64,000 nucleotides of DNA from an uncultured Alphaproteobacteria bacterium. Lineage in GTDB: Bacteria; Pseudomonadota; Alphaproteobacteria; Pelagibacterales; Pelagibacteraceae. The stretch covers positions 1 to 64,000 of the forward strand of contig CAIQAD010000017.1 of the NCBI GenBank assembly GCA_903869725.1, in the 5' to 3' direction. Shown here piece after piece: positions 31,019 through 41,817 of the stretch (the stretch's first letter is position 1; the number at the start of each line of letters is the position of its first letter). Below the pieces are notes generated by a model. The model was given only the letters and a program-made list of their open reading frames with translations. It was not told the origin of the DNA and did not search any database. A program made the translations under genes and the position numbers.

Positions 31019-31104
31019 TGGTGGAGGGGGAAGGATTCGAACCTTCGTAGGCCGGAGCCAACGGTTTTACAGACCGTCACCTTTAACCACTCGGTCACCC
31101 CTCC
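31019..31104 (-). tRNA. tRNA-Tyr (anticodon GTA)
   Basis: 86 nt with encoded CCA and a long variable arm, as expected for a class II bacterial tRNA-Tyr. Acceptor GGAGGGG/CCCCTCC-type pairing; anticodon loop CTGTAAA gives GTA. First element of the tRNA-tuf-secE-nusG transcript. Confidence 0.97.
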
Positions 31105-31201
31105 AATTTTTCACAAAACTACGGAGGTTTTGTTTTGAGTGGCTTTCAAGTGTTCTAAAAAGAAAAAATTTACAACACAACTTAGTAACCACACTATTGT
31201 G

Positions 31202-31207
31202 ATTATA
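31202..31207 (-). promoter_or_regulatory. possible -10 element for the tRNA-Tyr/tuf transcript
   Basis: A perfect TATAAT on the minus strand, about 97 nt upstream of tRNA-Tyr, in the 193-nt gap between the tRNA and the divergent rlmB. No good -35 sits at 16-18 nt (the region reads ATATTC-like), so the call is weak. A small 7-bp hairpin (31113-31119 with 31127-31133) lies between it and the tRNA. Confidence 0.3.
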
Positions 31208-31297
31208 AAGCTTAAAATTAGGCGGAATATAAATATACAAGTATATTAATGCAATACATTTTTAAGCGAAATTGAGATACTTATAGTATTAAAATCA

Positions 31298-32035
31298 ATG
31301 AAAACAGGCTCATTTTGGATAGGTGGGAAACATAGTGTTTTATTAGCTCTCAAAAACCCAAAAAGGAAAATAAATAAAGTATATATAACAAAAGAAAATT
31401 CTGAAGAAATTAATCTTAAAACAATAAATAAAAAAATTAATATTGAAATCAAAGATAAAAAAGAAATAGAAAAAATTTTTGTTAATGAAAATATAGTTCA
31501 TCAAGGAATTGCTGCAGAGATTGAGCCTTTGGAAAACATATCTTTAAAAGACTACTTAAAAAACAACAAAACAAACCAATCTACTATCGTAGTGCTAGAT
31601 GACATTACAGATCAAAGAAATATAGGATCAATACTCAGAACTAGTACCGCTTTTAATGTGAATGCTGTTCTTATTCTAGAAAAAAATTATAATCCAAAAA
31701 GTAAAATACTTTATAAAAGCGCAAGTGGCGCAATGGAGTTAATAAATTTAATTTTAGTTTCAAATATAACAAATGCACTTCAATTACTTAAGAAAAACAA
31801 TTATTGGATTTATGGTTTGGATGGTTATGCATCTGAAACTCTTAATAAGCAAAAATGGTCAAAAAAAAATGTATTTGTTTTTGGATCTGAAGGCGAAGGT
31901 TTACGAAGACTTGTAAAAGAAAGTTGCGATCATTTAATAAAAATTGATATTAACAAAAATATAGAAAGTCTTAACGTTTCTAATGCTGTTTCAGCAACAT
32001 TAGGCATTTTTAGTTTGTTAAAAAATGAAAACTAA
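31298..32035 (+). CDS. rlmB: TrmH-family 23S rRNA (guanosine-2'-O-)-methyltransferase RlmB
   Basis: 245 residues. N-terminal L30e-like substrate-binding domain starts at 'GSFWIGGKHSVLLALKN'. The C-terminal SPOUT domain has the three family motifs: 'DDITDQRNIGSILRTS' (about 103-118), 'VFGSEGEGLRRLV' and 'LNVSNAVSATLGIF'. RlmB methylates G2251 in the 23S P loop in E. coli. It is convergent with marC and their ends overlap by 4 nt. Confidence 0.9.
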   Translation: MKTGSFWIGGKHSVLLALKNPKRKINKVYITKENSEEINLKTINKKINIEIKDKKEIEKIFVNENIVHQGIAAEIEPLENISLKDYLKNNKTNQSTIVVLDDITDQRNIGSILRTSTAFNVNAVLILEKNYNPKSKILYKSASGAMELINLILVSNITNALQLLKKNNYWIYGLDGYASETLNKQKWSKKNVFVFGSEGEGLRRLVKESCDHLIKIDINKNIESLNVSNAVSATLGIFSLLKNEN

Positions 32036-32646
32036 ATACCAAAACTAGACTTAATTCCATTAATTATAAATTGAATAGCAAGAGCCGCTAATACTAAAGA
32101 AAAAACTCTTGAAAAAACATCAAGAATATTTTTTGCAGTATATTTTGCAATTTTGGTTGCAAAATACATGTGTATAAAAACCGATATCATTGCAAACGCT
32201 AAAGCTAACAGAACAGTAATGAGGTTCTCAGTGATATGAAAATTAGAGTTTACAAGTAAAAGAGTAGAAGTTAACGCGGATGGTCCTGCAATCATAGGAA
32301 TAGATAATGGATAAATTATAATTTCATTAATTTTTTTTTTTGAAAAAAAACTTTTACTTACAACTGTTCTTTTACCAAGTAGCATATTGATAGATGATAC
32401 AAATAATAAAATTCCACCAGCGATTTTTAATGAATCAATAGTTACACCAATAAATTTAAAGAAAAAATTTCCAATGATTGCAAAAATAATCAATACGATA
32501 AAAGCTACAAAACATGCTTCAGATGCAATATGATGCCGTTGTTTTTCATTAGCGCCTTCAGTTAAAATCAAAAATAAAGGACCTGATCCAACAACATCTA
32601 AAGCAACAAATAAAGCTGCAAAAGATTTTACAAAAACTTCTAACAT
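32032..32646 (-). CDS. MarC/UPF0056-family integral membrane protein
   Basis: 204 residues with about six hydrophobic segments. Family hallmarks: 'ALFVALDVVGSGPLFLIL' in the first helix, 'IAGGILLFVSSINMLLG' in the third, and 'YPLSIPMIAGPSALTS' in the middle loop. The family was named for the E. coli mar region, but a role in antibiotic resistance is not supported and its substrate is unknown. Located in the inner membrane. Confidence 0.9.
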   Translation of the reverse strand: MLEVFVKSFAALFVALDVVGSGPLFLILTEGANEKQRHHIASEACFVAFIVLIIFAIIGNFFFKFIGVTIDSLKIAGGILLFVSSINMLLGKRTVVSKSFFSKKKINEIIIYPLSIPMIAGPSALTSTLLLVNSNFHITENLITVLLALAFAMISVFIHMYFATKIAKYTAKNILDVFSRVFSLVLAALAIQFIINGIKSSFGI

Positions 32647-32689
32647 AAACTTATTTAAACATGATTTGCTTTAAATTTAAAACTTTTAG

Positions 32690-32767
32690 TGGCGGGAGTG
32701 ACGGGACTCGAACCCGCGGCCTCCTGCGTGACAGGCAGGCGCTCTAACCAAGCTGAGCTACACCCCC
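32690..32767 (-). tRNA. tRNA-Asp (anticodon GTC)
   Basis: 78 nt with encoded CCA. Acceptor GGGGGTG pairs with CACTCCC (one G-U); anticodon stem CCTGC/GCAGG with loop CTGTCAC gives GTC. Located between marC and the broken gamma-glutamylcyclotransferase-like gene. Confidence 0.96.
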
Positions 32768-32855
32768 GAATAAAATGGCTCAGCTAGAATTACGCTGTCA
32801 CCATAATTAATTTTACTTGCATTTATTTTATATACTTTATTTTTTTAAATGTCTT

Positions 32856-33193
32856 TTAAAAATATTGTCGATTTTTATACTTATAGACATATGCATTTAT
32901 TCTTTTTGTACTGCTAATAAAGAATTCACTTTCTACACGCTGGTAATTGTTTCCTTCAAATTCATCTAATTGTTTCCATAAACACTTAAGCGCAAAAGAA
33001 GAAAATATATAACCAAAAATTTTTTACCTTTTATATCAAGAATTATACTTTTGTACTTTTCCTTTATTCCTAAATTAATTATTTTTAAATGACCGAATGT
33101 ATAAGCTTTTCTCCAGGTTCCATTTAATTTTTTTAAAATAAAATTATTTTTTTCATTAGGCATTAGGCTGCCGTAAACAAAAATTTTATCCAT
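32856..33193 (-). pseudogene. gamma-glutamylcyclotransferase-like (AIG2/YtfP fold) gene, frameshifted
   Basis: The first about 57 residues read 'MDKIFVYGSLMPNEKNNFIL', the YGSL substrate-binding motif of the family. The frame then stops at about 32966. In the next frame, translation continues as 'FGYIFSSFALKCLWKQLDEF', then 'EGNNYQRVESEFF', to a TAA at 32856-32858: the LDxxEGxxYxR motif is the expected C-terminal signature. The shift falls in a run of 6 A and 5 T near 33013-33023; one extra base restores a protein of about 112 residues. Family members cleave gamma-glutamyl peptides or have unknown substrates. Confidence 0.8.
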
Positions 33194-33200
33194 GATATTT

Positions 33201-33276
33201 TGGTGGGCGATGAGAGACTCGAACTCCCGACCCTCTCGGTGTAAACGAGATGCTCTACCAACTGAGCTAATCGCCC
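33201..33276 (-). tRNA. tRNA-Val (anticodon TAC)
   Basis: 76 nt with encoded CCA. Acceptor GGGCGAT/ATCGCCC; anticodon stem TCTCG/CGAGA with loop TTTACAC gives TAC. It lies 7 nt upstream of the broken cyclotransferase-like gene and 47 nt downstream of the ATP-grasp gene, all on the minus strand. Confidence 0.96.
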
Positions 33277-33323
33277 TACTATTTCGAAGGCTTTATATAG
33301 CAATAAAAATATGAAGTTAAAAC

Positions 33324-34244
33324 TTAAACTTTTTTAAGTTCAAACTTAAGAAATTCTGCAATTGCTTTCATTCCTGAAAAGTTAGTCTTTTTCTCAGCAA
33401 TAGAATTGTAGTTTGTATTTGTGTTAACATCATACGTATAATTGATACCATTTGTATCTTTTACATATTCTATACCGGCGACTTCTACGTTATTTGCCTT
33501 TAAGAATTTTTCGTACTTTTCTAAAATTGTATCTCTATAATCTTTTACAATCATAAATTTATTACCATCAGGGTTTGTTGGACAAAACTGTTCTTCAATA
33601 TTACATGAATCTGCTGGGCATAATTGAAAACTGTCACTCGCATCAACTTGAACAGCATAATAAAATTTAGAATTAATAAATTCTATTCTAGTTATAACTT
33701 TAGGATCTGCCTCTATGTATTCTTGTAAAATTGTAATACCATCAATTGAATCTTCAAAATTTTTTCCTTTAACGTAAGTGTCTAATTCCTCCTTATTTTG
33801 AAACAATTTAACACCAAGACCACGTCCTGCTCTATTGTGTTTTGTAATAAATGGTTTTGTAAAATTATCCGCAGCTTTTAAAATCCCTTCAACGCCTGAA
33901 CAAAAAATAGATCGTGGAATTTTAATACCGTGCTCTTTTAATCTTTTGTATTGTAGAGATTTACTAATTTCTAAAGCTAAAGCATTTTCACCATTGATAA
34001 TTCTTTTTTTATAAGCAGATAACCAATTTAAAATTACAGCCGTATATTCAGGTGCAAACCTGTGTCCCCTTGCATGAGATGAAGCACTCATTCTATTATA
34101 AAATACACCAAGAGGTGGTTCTAAATCTGTATTCACTTTAACTTTATCCATGTGCCAATCTTCAAAGGGCACAGATAATTTTTGTAAATGTTCTTTTAAA
34201 GGGAGAGTCCAATCTTCATTTTCGTGAATAATATAAACTTTCAT
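33324..34244 (-). CDS. ATP-grasp domain protein of unknown substrate (RimK-like)
   Basis: 306 residues. An N-terminal pre-ATP-grasp region (1-90) contains 'GVFYNRMSASSHARGHRFAP'. The ATP-grasp proper shows 'KPFITKHNRAGRGLGVKLF' (the ATP-binding lysine and glycine-rich loop, about 130-148), 'TILQEYIEA' (the adenine-clamp region) and a Mg-binding end 'YDVNTNTNYNSIAE'. An unusual insert at C209, C214 and C221 gives CxxxxCxxxxxxC. ATP-grasp enzymes ligate a carboxylate to an amine or thiol through an acylphosphate; the substrate cannot be told here. 10 nt after the dienelactone hydrolase gene, probably one operon. Confidence 0.8.
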   Translation of the reverse strand: MKVYIIHENEDWTLPLKEHLQKLSVPFEDWHMDKVKVNTDLEPPLGVFYNRMSASSHARGHRFAPEYTAVILNWLSAYKKRIINGENALALEISKSLQYKRLKEHGIKIPRSIFCSGVEGILKAADNFTKPFITKHNRAGRGLGVKLFQNKEELDTYVKGKNFEDSIDGITILQEYIEADPKVITRIEFINSKFYYAVQVDASDSFQLCPADSCNIEEQFCPTNPDGNKFMIVKDYRDTILEKYEKFLKANNVEVAGIEYVKDTNGINYTYDVNTNTNYNSIAEKKTNFSGMKAIAEFLKFELKKV

Positions 34245-34254
34245 AAATTTCGAA

Positions 34255-34941
34255 CTAACCTAAATTTTTTTTTAAAAAACTTATAGTTCTAGACCATGCA
34301 ATTTTTTTTGCCTCAGCATTATATTTAAGGTAAGGAAGATGTTTTTCATCTGCCTCTTCATTAGCGAATGCATGTTTTGCATCATATCTAAAGAATTCAA
34401 AATTAACTTTAGCATCTTTTAATTTTTTTTCCAATTGATCAACTCCTTCTAGCTTAAAAGAATCATCATGAATTGCCCAATGTCCTATTAGGGGAATTTT
34501 AATCTTACTTGCATCTACTAATTCAAGTGGTGGATAGCCATACCAAATAACTCCGCAGTCAAGTTCTGGCACATGAACGGATGAAAGACATGTTAAGGCA
34601 CCCCCCATACAAAAACCAGTAACTGCAACTTTTTTAGAACCAGTGCTTTTTAAATACTGAACAGCACCTCGTATATCCTGACTTGCGGCATCTAAAAAAT
34701 TAAGTCCTGTCATTAAATGCTTAGCTTCATTAGCATCGAGTGCTAATTTTCCTTTATATAAATCAGGAACAAGTGCACGGTAACCTGCATCTTTCAAAGT
34801 ATCTGCAACTTTTTTGATTTGATCATTCATCCCCCACCATTCTTGTATGACAACGATGGCAGGTGCATCTTTTTTAGATTCCGTTAAATAACCTTTTGAA
34901 CTTTTGCCGTCTGGTCTTTTAAATTCAATTATATTTTTCAT
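34255..34941 (-). CDS. dienelactone hydrolase family protein
   Basis: 228 residues, alpha/beta hydrolase fold, cytosolic (no signal peptide). The nucleophile is the cysteine in 'GFCMGG' (C111), typical of dienelactone hydrolases rather than serine esterases. The likely acid is D159 or D160 in 'AIHDDSF', the base H190 in 'DAKHAFAN', and the conserved glutamate lies in 'VIQEWWGMND' (E34). The classical substrate is dienelactone from chloroaromatic breakdown, but most family members in marine bacteria have unknown substrates. No aromatic-degradation genes are nearby. Confidence 0.85.
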   Translation of the reverse strand: MKNIIEFKRPDGKSSKGYLTESKKDAPAIVVIQEWWGMNDQIKKVADTLKDAGYRALVPDLYKGKLALDANEAKHLMTGLNFLDAASQDIRGAVQYLKSTGSKKVAVTGFCMGGALTCLSSVHVPELDCGVIWYGYPPLELVDASKIKIPLIGHWAIHDDSFKLEGVDQLEKKLKDAKVNFEFFRYDAKHAFANEEADEKHLPYLKYNAEAKKIAWSRTISFLKKNLG

Positions 34942-35056
34942 AAATTTTAATTTAACTGATTTATACCTTTTGACTATCTAAATGAATAATTAAAGATACT
35001 CATTTTTAAGTAACCGTTCCAACTTAAACTAGTTTAATTTTTTTAGTATTCGGCTT

Positions 35057-35062
35057 TATAAT
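35057..35062 (+). promoter_or_regulatory. possible -10 element for the photolyase-like gene
   Basis: A perfect TATAAT 70 nt upstream of the photolyase-like ATG. A weak -35 (TTTAAT, 35033-35038) lies 18 nt away. A 10-bp palindrome, ATACTAGTAT (35081-35090), falls between this element and the gene and could be an operator. Both are seen in the sequence; function is inferred. Confidence 0.3.
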
Positions 35063-35131
35063 TTTAAAATTTACTGACATATACTAGTATCGAGTTAAGA
35101 CAAATAATCATTATTATTTAAAATTTAATTA

Positions 35132-36283
35132 ATGGAAATTAGAGCGCAGGCATTAGAAAAACTTGAATATTTCTGTCTAAACCATCTTTCAAAATACTCA
35201 ACGCAAAGAAATTTTGATAATGGCCCAGAGTATAGAGAAAATGTAAGTGAATTATCAAAATATATCAGTCATCGTATTTTAGATGAAGTTGAGGTTTTAA
35301 AAACAAGCTATAAAAAATTTTCTTACCCAATCATTGAAAAATTTATTCAAGAAGTATTATGGCGGACTTATTGGAAAGGCTGGCTAGAGATGCGCCCGCA
35401 GTTATGGAAGAAATATAAGGCGGATTTAAATAAGTTAAAAGATGAAGTAAACAAAGAAGAATACCAAAATGCAACCATGGCTCAGACCAAAATTGAACCT
35501 TTTAACGATTGGGTCAAAGAATTAAAAGAGCACGGATATTTGCATAATCATGCACGAATGTGGTTTGCAAGTATTTGGATTTTTACTTTAAATTTACCTT
35601 GGCAATTAGGGGCTGATTTTTTTCTCAAACATTTACTAGATGGAGATCCCGCGTCCAACACATTAAGTTGGCGCTGGGTTGCAGGATTGCAAACAAGGGG
35701 TAAAAATTATCTGGCTACTAGTTGGAATATTAATAAGTTTTCAAAGAAAAAATATAATAATTTGAAGCTTAATGAAAATGCGGCACCTATTTTAGAAAGT
35801 GAAAACTTGACCATTCAGCCCTTACATTTTGATAAAGTTGATTTTAGTAATTCCTTACTGGTTATTCATAATTTAGATAGTGTATTTTTACAGAAATATA
35901 AAAATAAATTTCAATTTAATCACTGTGCACTTATGGATTTTAATACTGTTTTGGAAAATAATTTTTCAAAAAAAGTATTAGATTTTAAATCAGCAATCAA
36001 TATTGAGATTTTAACTGAATTAAAAAATAACTTTGGCTCTAATCTCATCATTAAAAATAAAGATGATCTGTTAAAAATAATAACCAATAGAAATATAAAA
36101 AATGTAATTATGCCTTATCTGACTTGCGGATATGAGAATGATTACATTAGTGAAATAAAGACTAAAATTAATATTTCATATTTAGTAAGAGAATATGATC
36201 AATTTTGTTTTCCATTTGCCAATAAAGGTTTCTTTGCTTTCAAAGATCAAATTCCTAAGATTTTAGCAAAATTTGTAATATAA
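35132..36283 (+). CDS. photolyase/cryptochrome-related FAD protein, apparently permuted
   Basis: 383 residues. Residues 1-205 match the C-terminal FAD-binding half of DNA photolyases: 'FIQEVLWRTYWKGWLEM', 'YLHNHARMWFASIWIF', then 'LLDGDPASNTLSWRWVAG'. The usual N-terminal antenna domain is absent. Instead, residues 240-383 have alternating strands and helices ('SLLVIHNLDSVFL', 'NIEILTELKNNFGSNLIIKN', 'NIKNVIMPYLTCG') that resemble that alpha/beta domain, so the order looks swapped. Likely role is light-driven repair or sensing, but activity is not certain. It converges on katG with a 2-nt gap. Confidence 0.7.
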   Translation: MEIRAQALEKLEYFCLNHLSKYSTQRNFDNGPEYRENVSELSKYISHRILDEVEVLKTSYKKFSYPIIEKFIQEVLWRTYWKGWLEMRPQLWKKYKADLNKLKDEVNKEEYQNATMAQTKIEPFNDWVKELKEHGYLHNHARMWFASIWIFTLNLPWQLGADFFLKHLLDGDPASNTLSWRWVAGLQTRGKNYLATSWNINKFSKKKYNNLKLNENAAPILESENLTIQPLHFDKVDFSNSLLVIHNLDSVFLQKYKNKFQFNHCALMDFNTVLENNFSKKVLDFKSAINIEILTELKNNFGSNLIIKNKDDLLKIITNRNIKNVIMPYLTCGYENDYISEIKTKINISYLVREYDQFCFPFANKGFFAFKDQIPKILAKFVI

Positions 36284-36285
36284 AT

Positions 36286-38445
<2,160 letters not shown>

Positions 38446-38468
38446 TTAGTTAATGAAAGTTATTTTAC

Positions 38469-38492
38469 AATAGATTAATTAATTTATCTATT
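38469..38492. promoter_or_regulatory. inverted repeat in the katG / exporter divergent spacer
   Basis: Arms AATAGAT (38469-38475) and ATCTATT (38486-38492) around a 10-nt AT centre. On the katG side a TATAAT lies at 38498-38503, so the repeat would cover the katG transcription start, a classic repressor position. The weak -35 for that -10 limits confidence. The regulator is unknown; no regulator gene lies nearby. Confidence 0.45.
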
Positions 38493-38526
38493 ATTAAATT
38501 ATATCAAAGTTAAATAGTAATTATAA

Positions 38527-39366
38527 ATGTTAGGCAGTATTAGTTGGTATCAAATTATTGAATTGCTATTAGTTTTGTGCATTGCAGCTTCTGTAGCTGG
38601 GTTTATGGCTGGACTTCTAGGAGTCGGTGGTGGATTGGTAATGGTTCCTGCACTTTATTATGCTTTTTCTGTATTAGGTTACGATATTTCAAGCAGACAA
38701 CATATAGCTCTTGGAACTTCTCTTGCGATTATTATTCCTACTTCAATAATGTCTACTAGAACTCACATGAAATATGGCGCGGTTGATTTTGGACTTATCA
38801 AATCTTTTGGACTTTTTATAGTGTTCGGGGTTATTTGCGGTACAATTCTTGCGTCAAATCTTAGAACTGCAAATTTAATATTATTTTTTTCAATTTTTAC
38901 ATTTTTAGTGGCATTATTTTTTATTTTTCTTAAAAATAAATTAGAAGAAACGGAGAGAAATATTCCAAAAATTTATAAAATTATAATTGGAACTATTATA
39001 GGATTTATTTCGGTTCCGCTCGGAATTGGTGGAGGTTCATTGTCGGTACCTTTTATGAAATTATTTGGGTATGACATGAGAAAAGCTATTGGAACATCAG
39101 CAGCAATTGGATTTTTAATAGCAATCGCTGGAACAATAAGCATGATTTCTAGTGGCACATTATTTGCAGACATAAGCGCACCATTAACTTTGGGATACTT
39201 TAACTTACCAGGATTTTTAGTATTCGTTCCAGTAACTATGTTTATGGCTCCTTATGGAGCTAGAGCAGTTCAAAAAATTCAAAAATCTACCGTTAGTAAA
39301 GTATTTGGAATTTATTTGCTCGTTATTTCAGTTCAAAGTTATCTGCAATATTTAAAAATAAGATAA
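38527..39366 (+). CDS. TauE/SafE family sulfite/sulfonate exporter-like permease
   Basis: 279 residues and about eight membrane helices in two similar halves. Each half carries the family motif: 'GLLGVGGGLVMVPAL' (about 29-43) and 'PLGIGGGSLSVPFMKLFG'. Also 'HIALGTSLAIIIPTS' and 'KAIGTSAAIGFLIAIAGT', the repeat counterpart. Family members move sulfite, sulfoacetate and other organosulfur anions, but the substrate cannot be read from sequence. Its stop codon is directly adjacent to the lon stop on the other strand. Confidence 0.88.
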   Translation: MLGSISWYQIIELLLVLCIAASVAGFMAGLLGVGGGLVMVPALYYAFSVLGYDISSRQHIALGTSLAIIIPTSIMSTRTHMKYGAVDFGLIKSFGLFIVFGVICGTILASNLRTANLILFFSIFTFLVALFFIFLKNKLEETERNIPKIYKIIIGTIIGFISVPLGIGGGSLSVPFMKLFGYDMRKAIGTSAAIGFLIAIAGTISMISSGTLFADISAPLTLGYFNLPGFLVFVPVTMFMAPYGARAVQKIQKSTVSKVFGIYLLVISVQSYLQYLKIR

Positions 39367-41778
39367 TTAATTTACAGGTAATTCGTTCTTATTTTCTTTT
39401 CCAGTCTGCGTTTGAGAAATATCAACTTCAACCCAGTTAATTGGTTTTAACTCTCTTACCAAGGCTACTTTTAATACTTCATCAACATTTTTAACTGGAA
39501 TAATTTTTAAACCTTCAATTACATTTTTTGGAATGTCCGCAAGGTCTTTTTCATTTTCTTCAGGTATTAAAACAGTTTTAATTCCACCTCTTAAAGCGGC
39601 AAGAAGTTTTTCTTTAAGACCACCAATAGGCAAAACTCTTCCTCTTAGAGTAACCTCTCCTGTCATTGCAACTTCTCTGTGAACTGGAATGCCAGTTAAT
39701 GAAGACACAATAGAAGTAACCATAGCTATTCCAGCTGATGGTCCGTCTTTTGGAGTTGCGCCTTCAGGAACGTGAATATGAATATCTTTTCTATCAAACA
39801 CTGGAGGTATAATTCCATACTCAAAACATCTTGATCTAACATAAGATTTTGCAGCTTTTACCGACTCTTGCATAACCTCACCTAATTTTCCTGTAATTTC
39901 CATTTTACCTTTTCCTGGCATTATTACAGATTCGATCGTCAACAATTCGCCGCCAACTTCTGTCCATGCAAGACCAGTTACTATTCCTGTGCCGTCTTTA
40001 TTTTCAATTTCACCGTATTTAAATTTTTGTACACCTAAATAATCTTTAAGATTATCTTTATTGACTTTTATTGTTTCTTTAGTTTTAGCAACAATATCTC
40101 TAACTGCTTTTCTAGTTAATTTTGAAATTTCTCTTTCTAAACTTCTAACCCCAGACTCTCTAGTGTAAAATCTTATAATATTTTTAATTGCCTCATCATC
40201 AATTGACCACTCGTTAGCCTTTAGTCCGCTTTCTTTAATTTGTTTTGGCACAAGATATTTTTTAGCGATTTCTGTTTTTTCATCTTCTGTGTAGCCAGAT
40301 ATTCTAATTATTTCCATTCTATCTAGTAATGGTCCTGGAATATTTAAAGTATTGGCAGTTGTCACGAACATCACATTAGATAAATCATAATCAACTTCTA
40401 AATAATGATCATTAAATGAAGCATTTTGTTCTGGATCTAAAGCTTCAAGCAAAGCAGAAGAAGGGTCACCTCTCCAATCAGTTCCGATTTTATCAATTTC
40501 ATCTAATAATATTAGAGGATTATTTTTTCCTGCTTTTTTCATCATATGTATGATTTTACCAGGTAAAGAACCGATATAAGTTCTTCTATGTCCTCTAATT
40601 TCAGCTTCGTCTCTAACTCCTCCTAAAGACATTCTAACAAATTCTCTTCCAGTAGCTTTAGCAATAGATTTTCCAAGAGAAGTTTTTCCAACACCTGGAG
40701 CTCCAACTAAGCATAAAATTGGTCCCTTAATTTTATTAATTCTACTTTGAACCGCTAAAAATTCTAAAATTCTATCTTTAACTTTTTCTAAACCAAAATG
40801 GTCTTCATCCAGTATTTTTTTAGCATTATTGATATCAGTATTTACTTTAGAAGTTTTTGACCAAGGAAGTGAGATCATCCAATCTAAATAATTTCTTACA
40901 ACTGTGGACTCGGCTGACATTGGGCTCATTGTTTTTAATTTTTTTAATTCAGCTAAAGATTTTTCTTCAGCTTCTTTTGACATTTTTGCCTTTTTAATTG
41001 CCTCTTCTAAATTTTGAACTTCGTCTTTTCCATCTTCGGATTCGCCCAATTCTTTTTGAATAGCTTTTAATTGTTCATTTAAATAATACTCTCTTTGAGT
41101 TTTTTCCATTTGAGTTTTTACTCTGCCTCTAATTTTTTTTTCAACAGACAAAACTTCTATCTCGCTGTCAATAAACGCAATAATTGATTCAAGTCTATTT
41201 TGAACTGGCAAAGTTTCTAAAAGTTTTTGTTTTTCAATAAGACTAATTTGCAACTGATTTGCTATTGCATCTGCAATCTTAGATGGTTCTTTTGTATCTT
41301 TTATAGCCTCTAGACTTTCATCAGAAACTTTTTTTGAAACTTTAATAAGCTTATCAAATTTACTTAGCGCTGCTTTTGCTAATAAACTTAGATCTTCTTT
41401 TCCTGGAACTTCGATTAGCACTGCTGCTTCTGCTAAAAGAAATTTTTTTTCTTCAACATTAAAATGCGAAACCTTAATTCTTTCTTTTCCTTCAACTAAA
41501 ATTTTAACTGTTCCATCCGGTAGTTTTAATAACTGCAAAATTTCACCGATACACCCAATTCCATAAAGTTCATTTTCTTTAGGGTCGTCAACATCATGAT
41601 TTTTTTGCGCTACAAGAATAATTTTTTTATATTTATCCATTACGGCATTAAGAGCGTTTATAGATTTTTCTCTTCCAACAAATAATGGAACAACCATTCC
41701 TGGAAATACAACAATATCCCTTAAAGGAAGCACTGGGTACTCGTTCAAAGCTGGACTTTTGGGATCTTTAAATTCCAT
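39367..41778 (-). CDS. lon: ATP-dependent protease La (Lon)
   Basis: 803 residues. N-terminal substrate domain (1-about 300, 'YPVLPLRDIVVFPGMVVPLF'), AAA+ domain with Walker A 'GAPGVGKTSLGKSIA' and Walker B 'LILLDEIDKIG', and the C-terminal protease with the Ser-Lys dyad: S681 in 'KDGPSAGIAM' and about K724 in 'GGLKEKLLAALRGG'. It degrades damaged and regulatory proteins in the cytosol. It lies 77 nt after clpX and has a heat-shock-type promoter in that gap. Confidence 0.99.
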   Translation of the reverse strand: MEFKDPKSPALNEYPVLPLRDIVVFPGMVVPLFVGREKSINALNAVMDKYKKIILVAQKNHDVDDPKENELYGIGCIGEILQLLKLPDGTVKILVEGKERIKVSHFNVEEKKFLLAEAAVLIEVPGKEDLSLLAKAALSKFDKLIKVSKKVSDESLEAIKDTKEPSKIADAIANQLQISLIEKQKLLETLPVQNRLESIIAFIDSEIEVLSVEKKIRGRVKTQMEKTQREYYLNEQLKAIQKELGESEDGKDEVQNLEEAIKKAKMSKEAEEKSLAELKKLKTMSPMSAESTVVRNYLDWMISLPWSKTSKVNTDINNAKKILDEDHFGLEKVKDRILEFLAVQSRINKIKGPILCLVGAPGVGKTSLGKSIAKATGREFVRMSLGGVRDEAEIRGHRRTYIGSLPGKIIHMMKKAGKNNPLILLDEIDKIGTDWRGDPSSALLEALDPEQNASFNDHYLEVDYDLSNVMFVTTANTLNIPGPLLDRMEIIRISGYTEDEKTEIAKKYLVPKQIKESGLKANEWSIDDEAIKNIIRFYTRESGVRSLEREISKLTRKAVRDIVAKTKETIKVNKDNLKDYLGVQKFKYGEIENKDGTGIVTGLAWTEVGGELLTIESVIMPGKGKMEITGKLGEVMQESVKAAKSYVRSRCFEYGIIPPVFDRKDIHIHVPEGATPKDGPSAGIAMVTSIVSSLTGIPVHREVAMTGEVTLRGRVLPIGGLKEKLLAALRGGIKTVLIPEENEKDLADIPKNVIEGLKIIPVKNVDEVLKVALVRELKPINWVEVDISQTQTGKENKNELPVN

Positions 41779-41817
41779 AAAATATTAATACCATTATATA
41801 AGTTTATAATAATTTCT

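Noticed and set aside
33201-33276. tRNA-Val as an integration site for a genomic island
   Set aside because: No integrase, no visible direct repeat of the tRNA 3' end, and gene style matches the rest of the window.
38469-38492. OxyR box upstream of katG
   Set aside because: OxyR sites have ATAG-N7-CTAT; here ATAG and CTAT are 14 nt apart, so I call it only an unassigned dyad.
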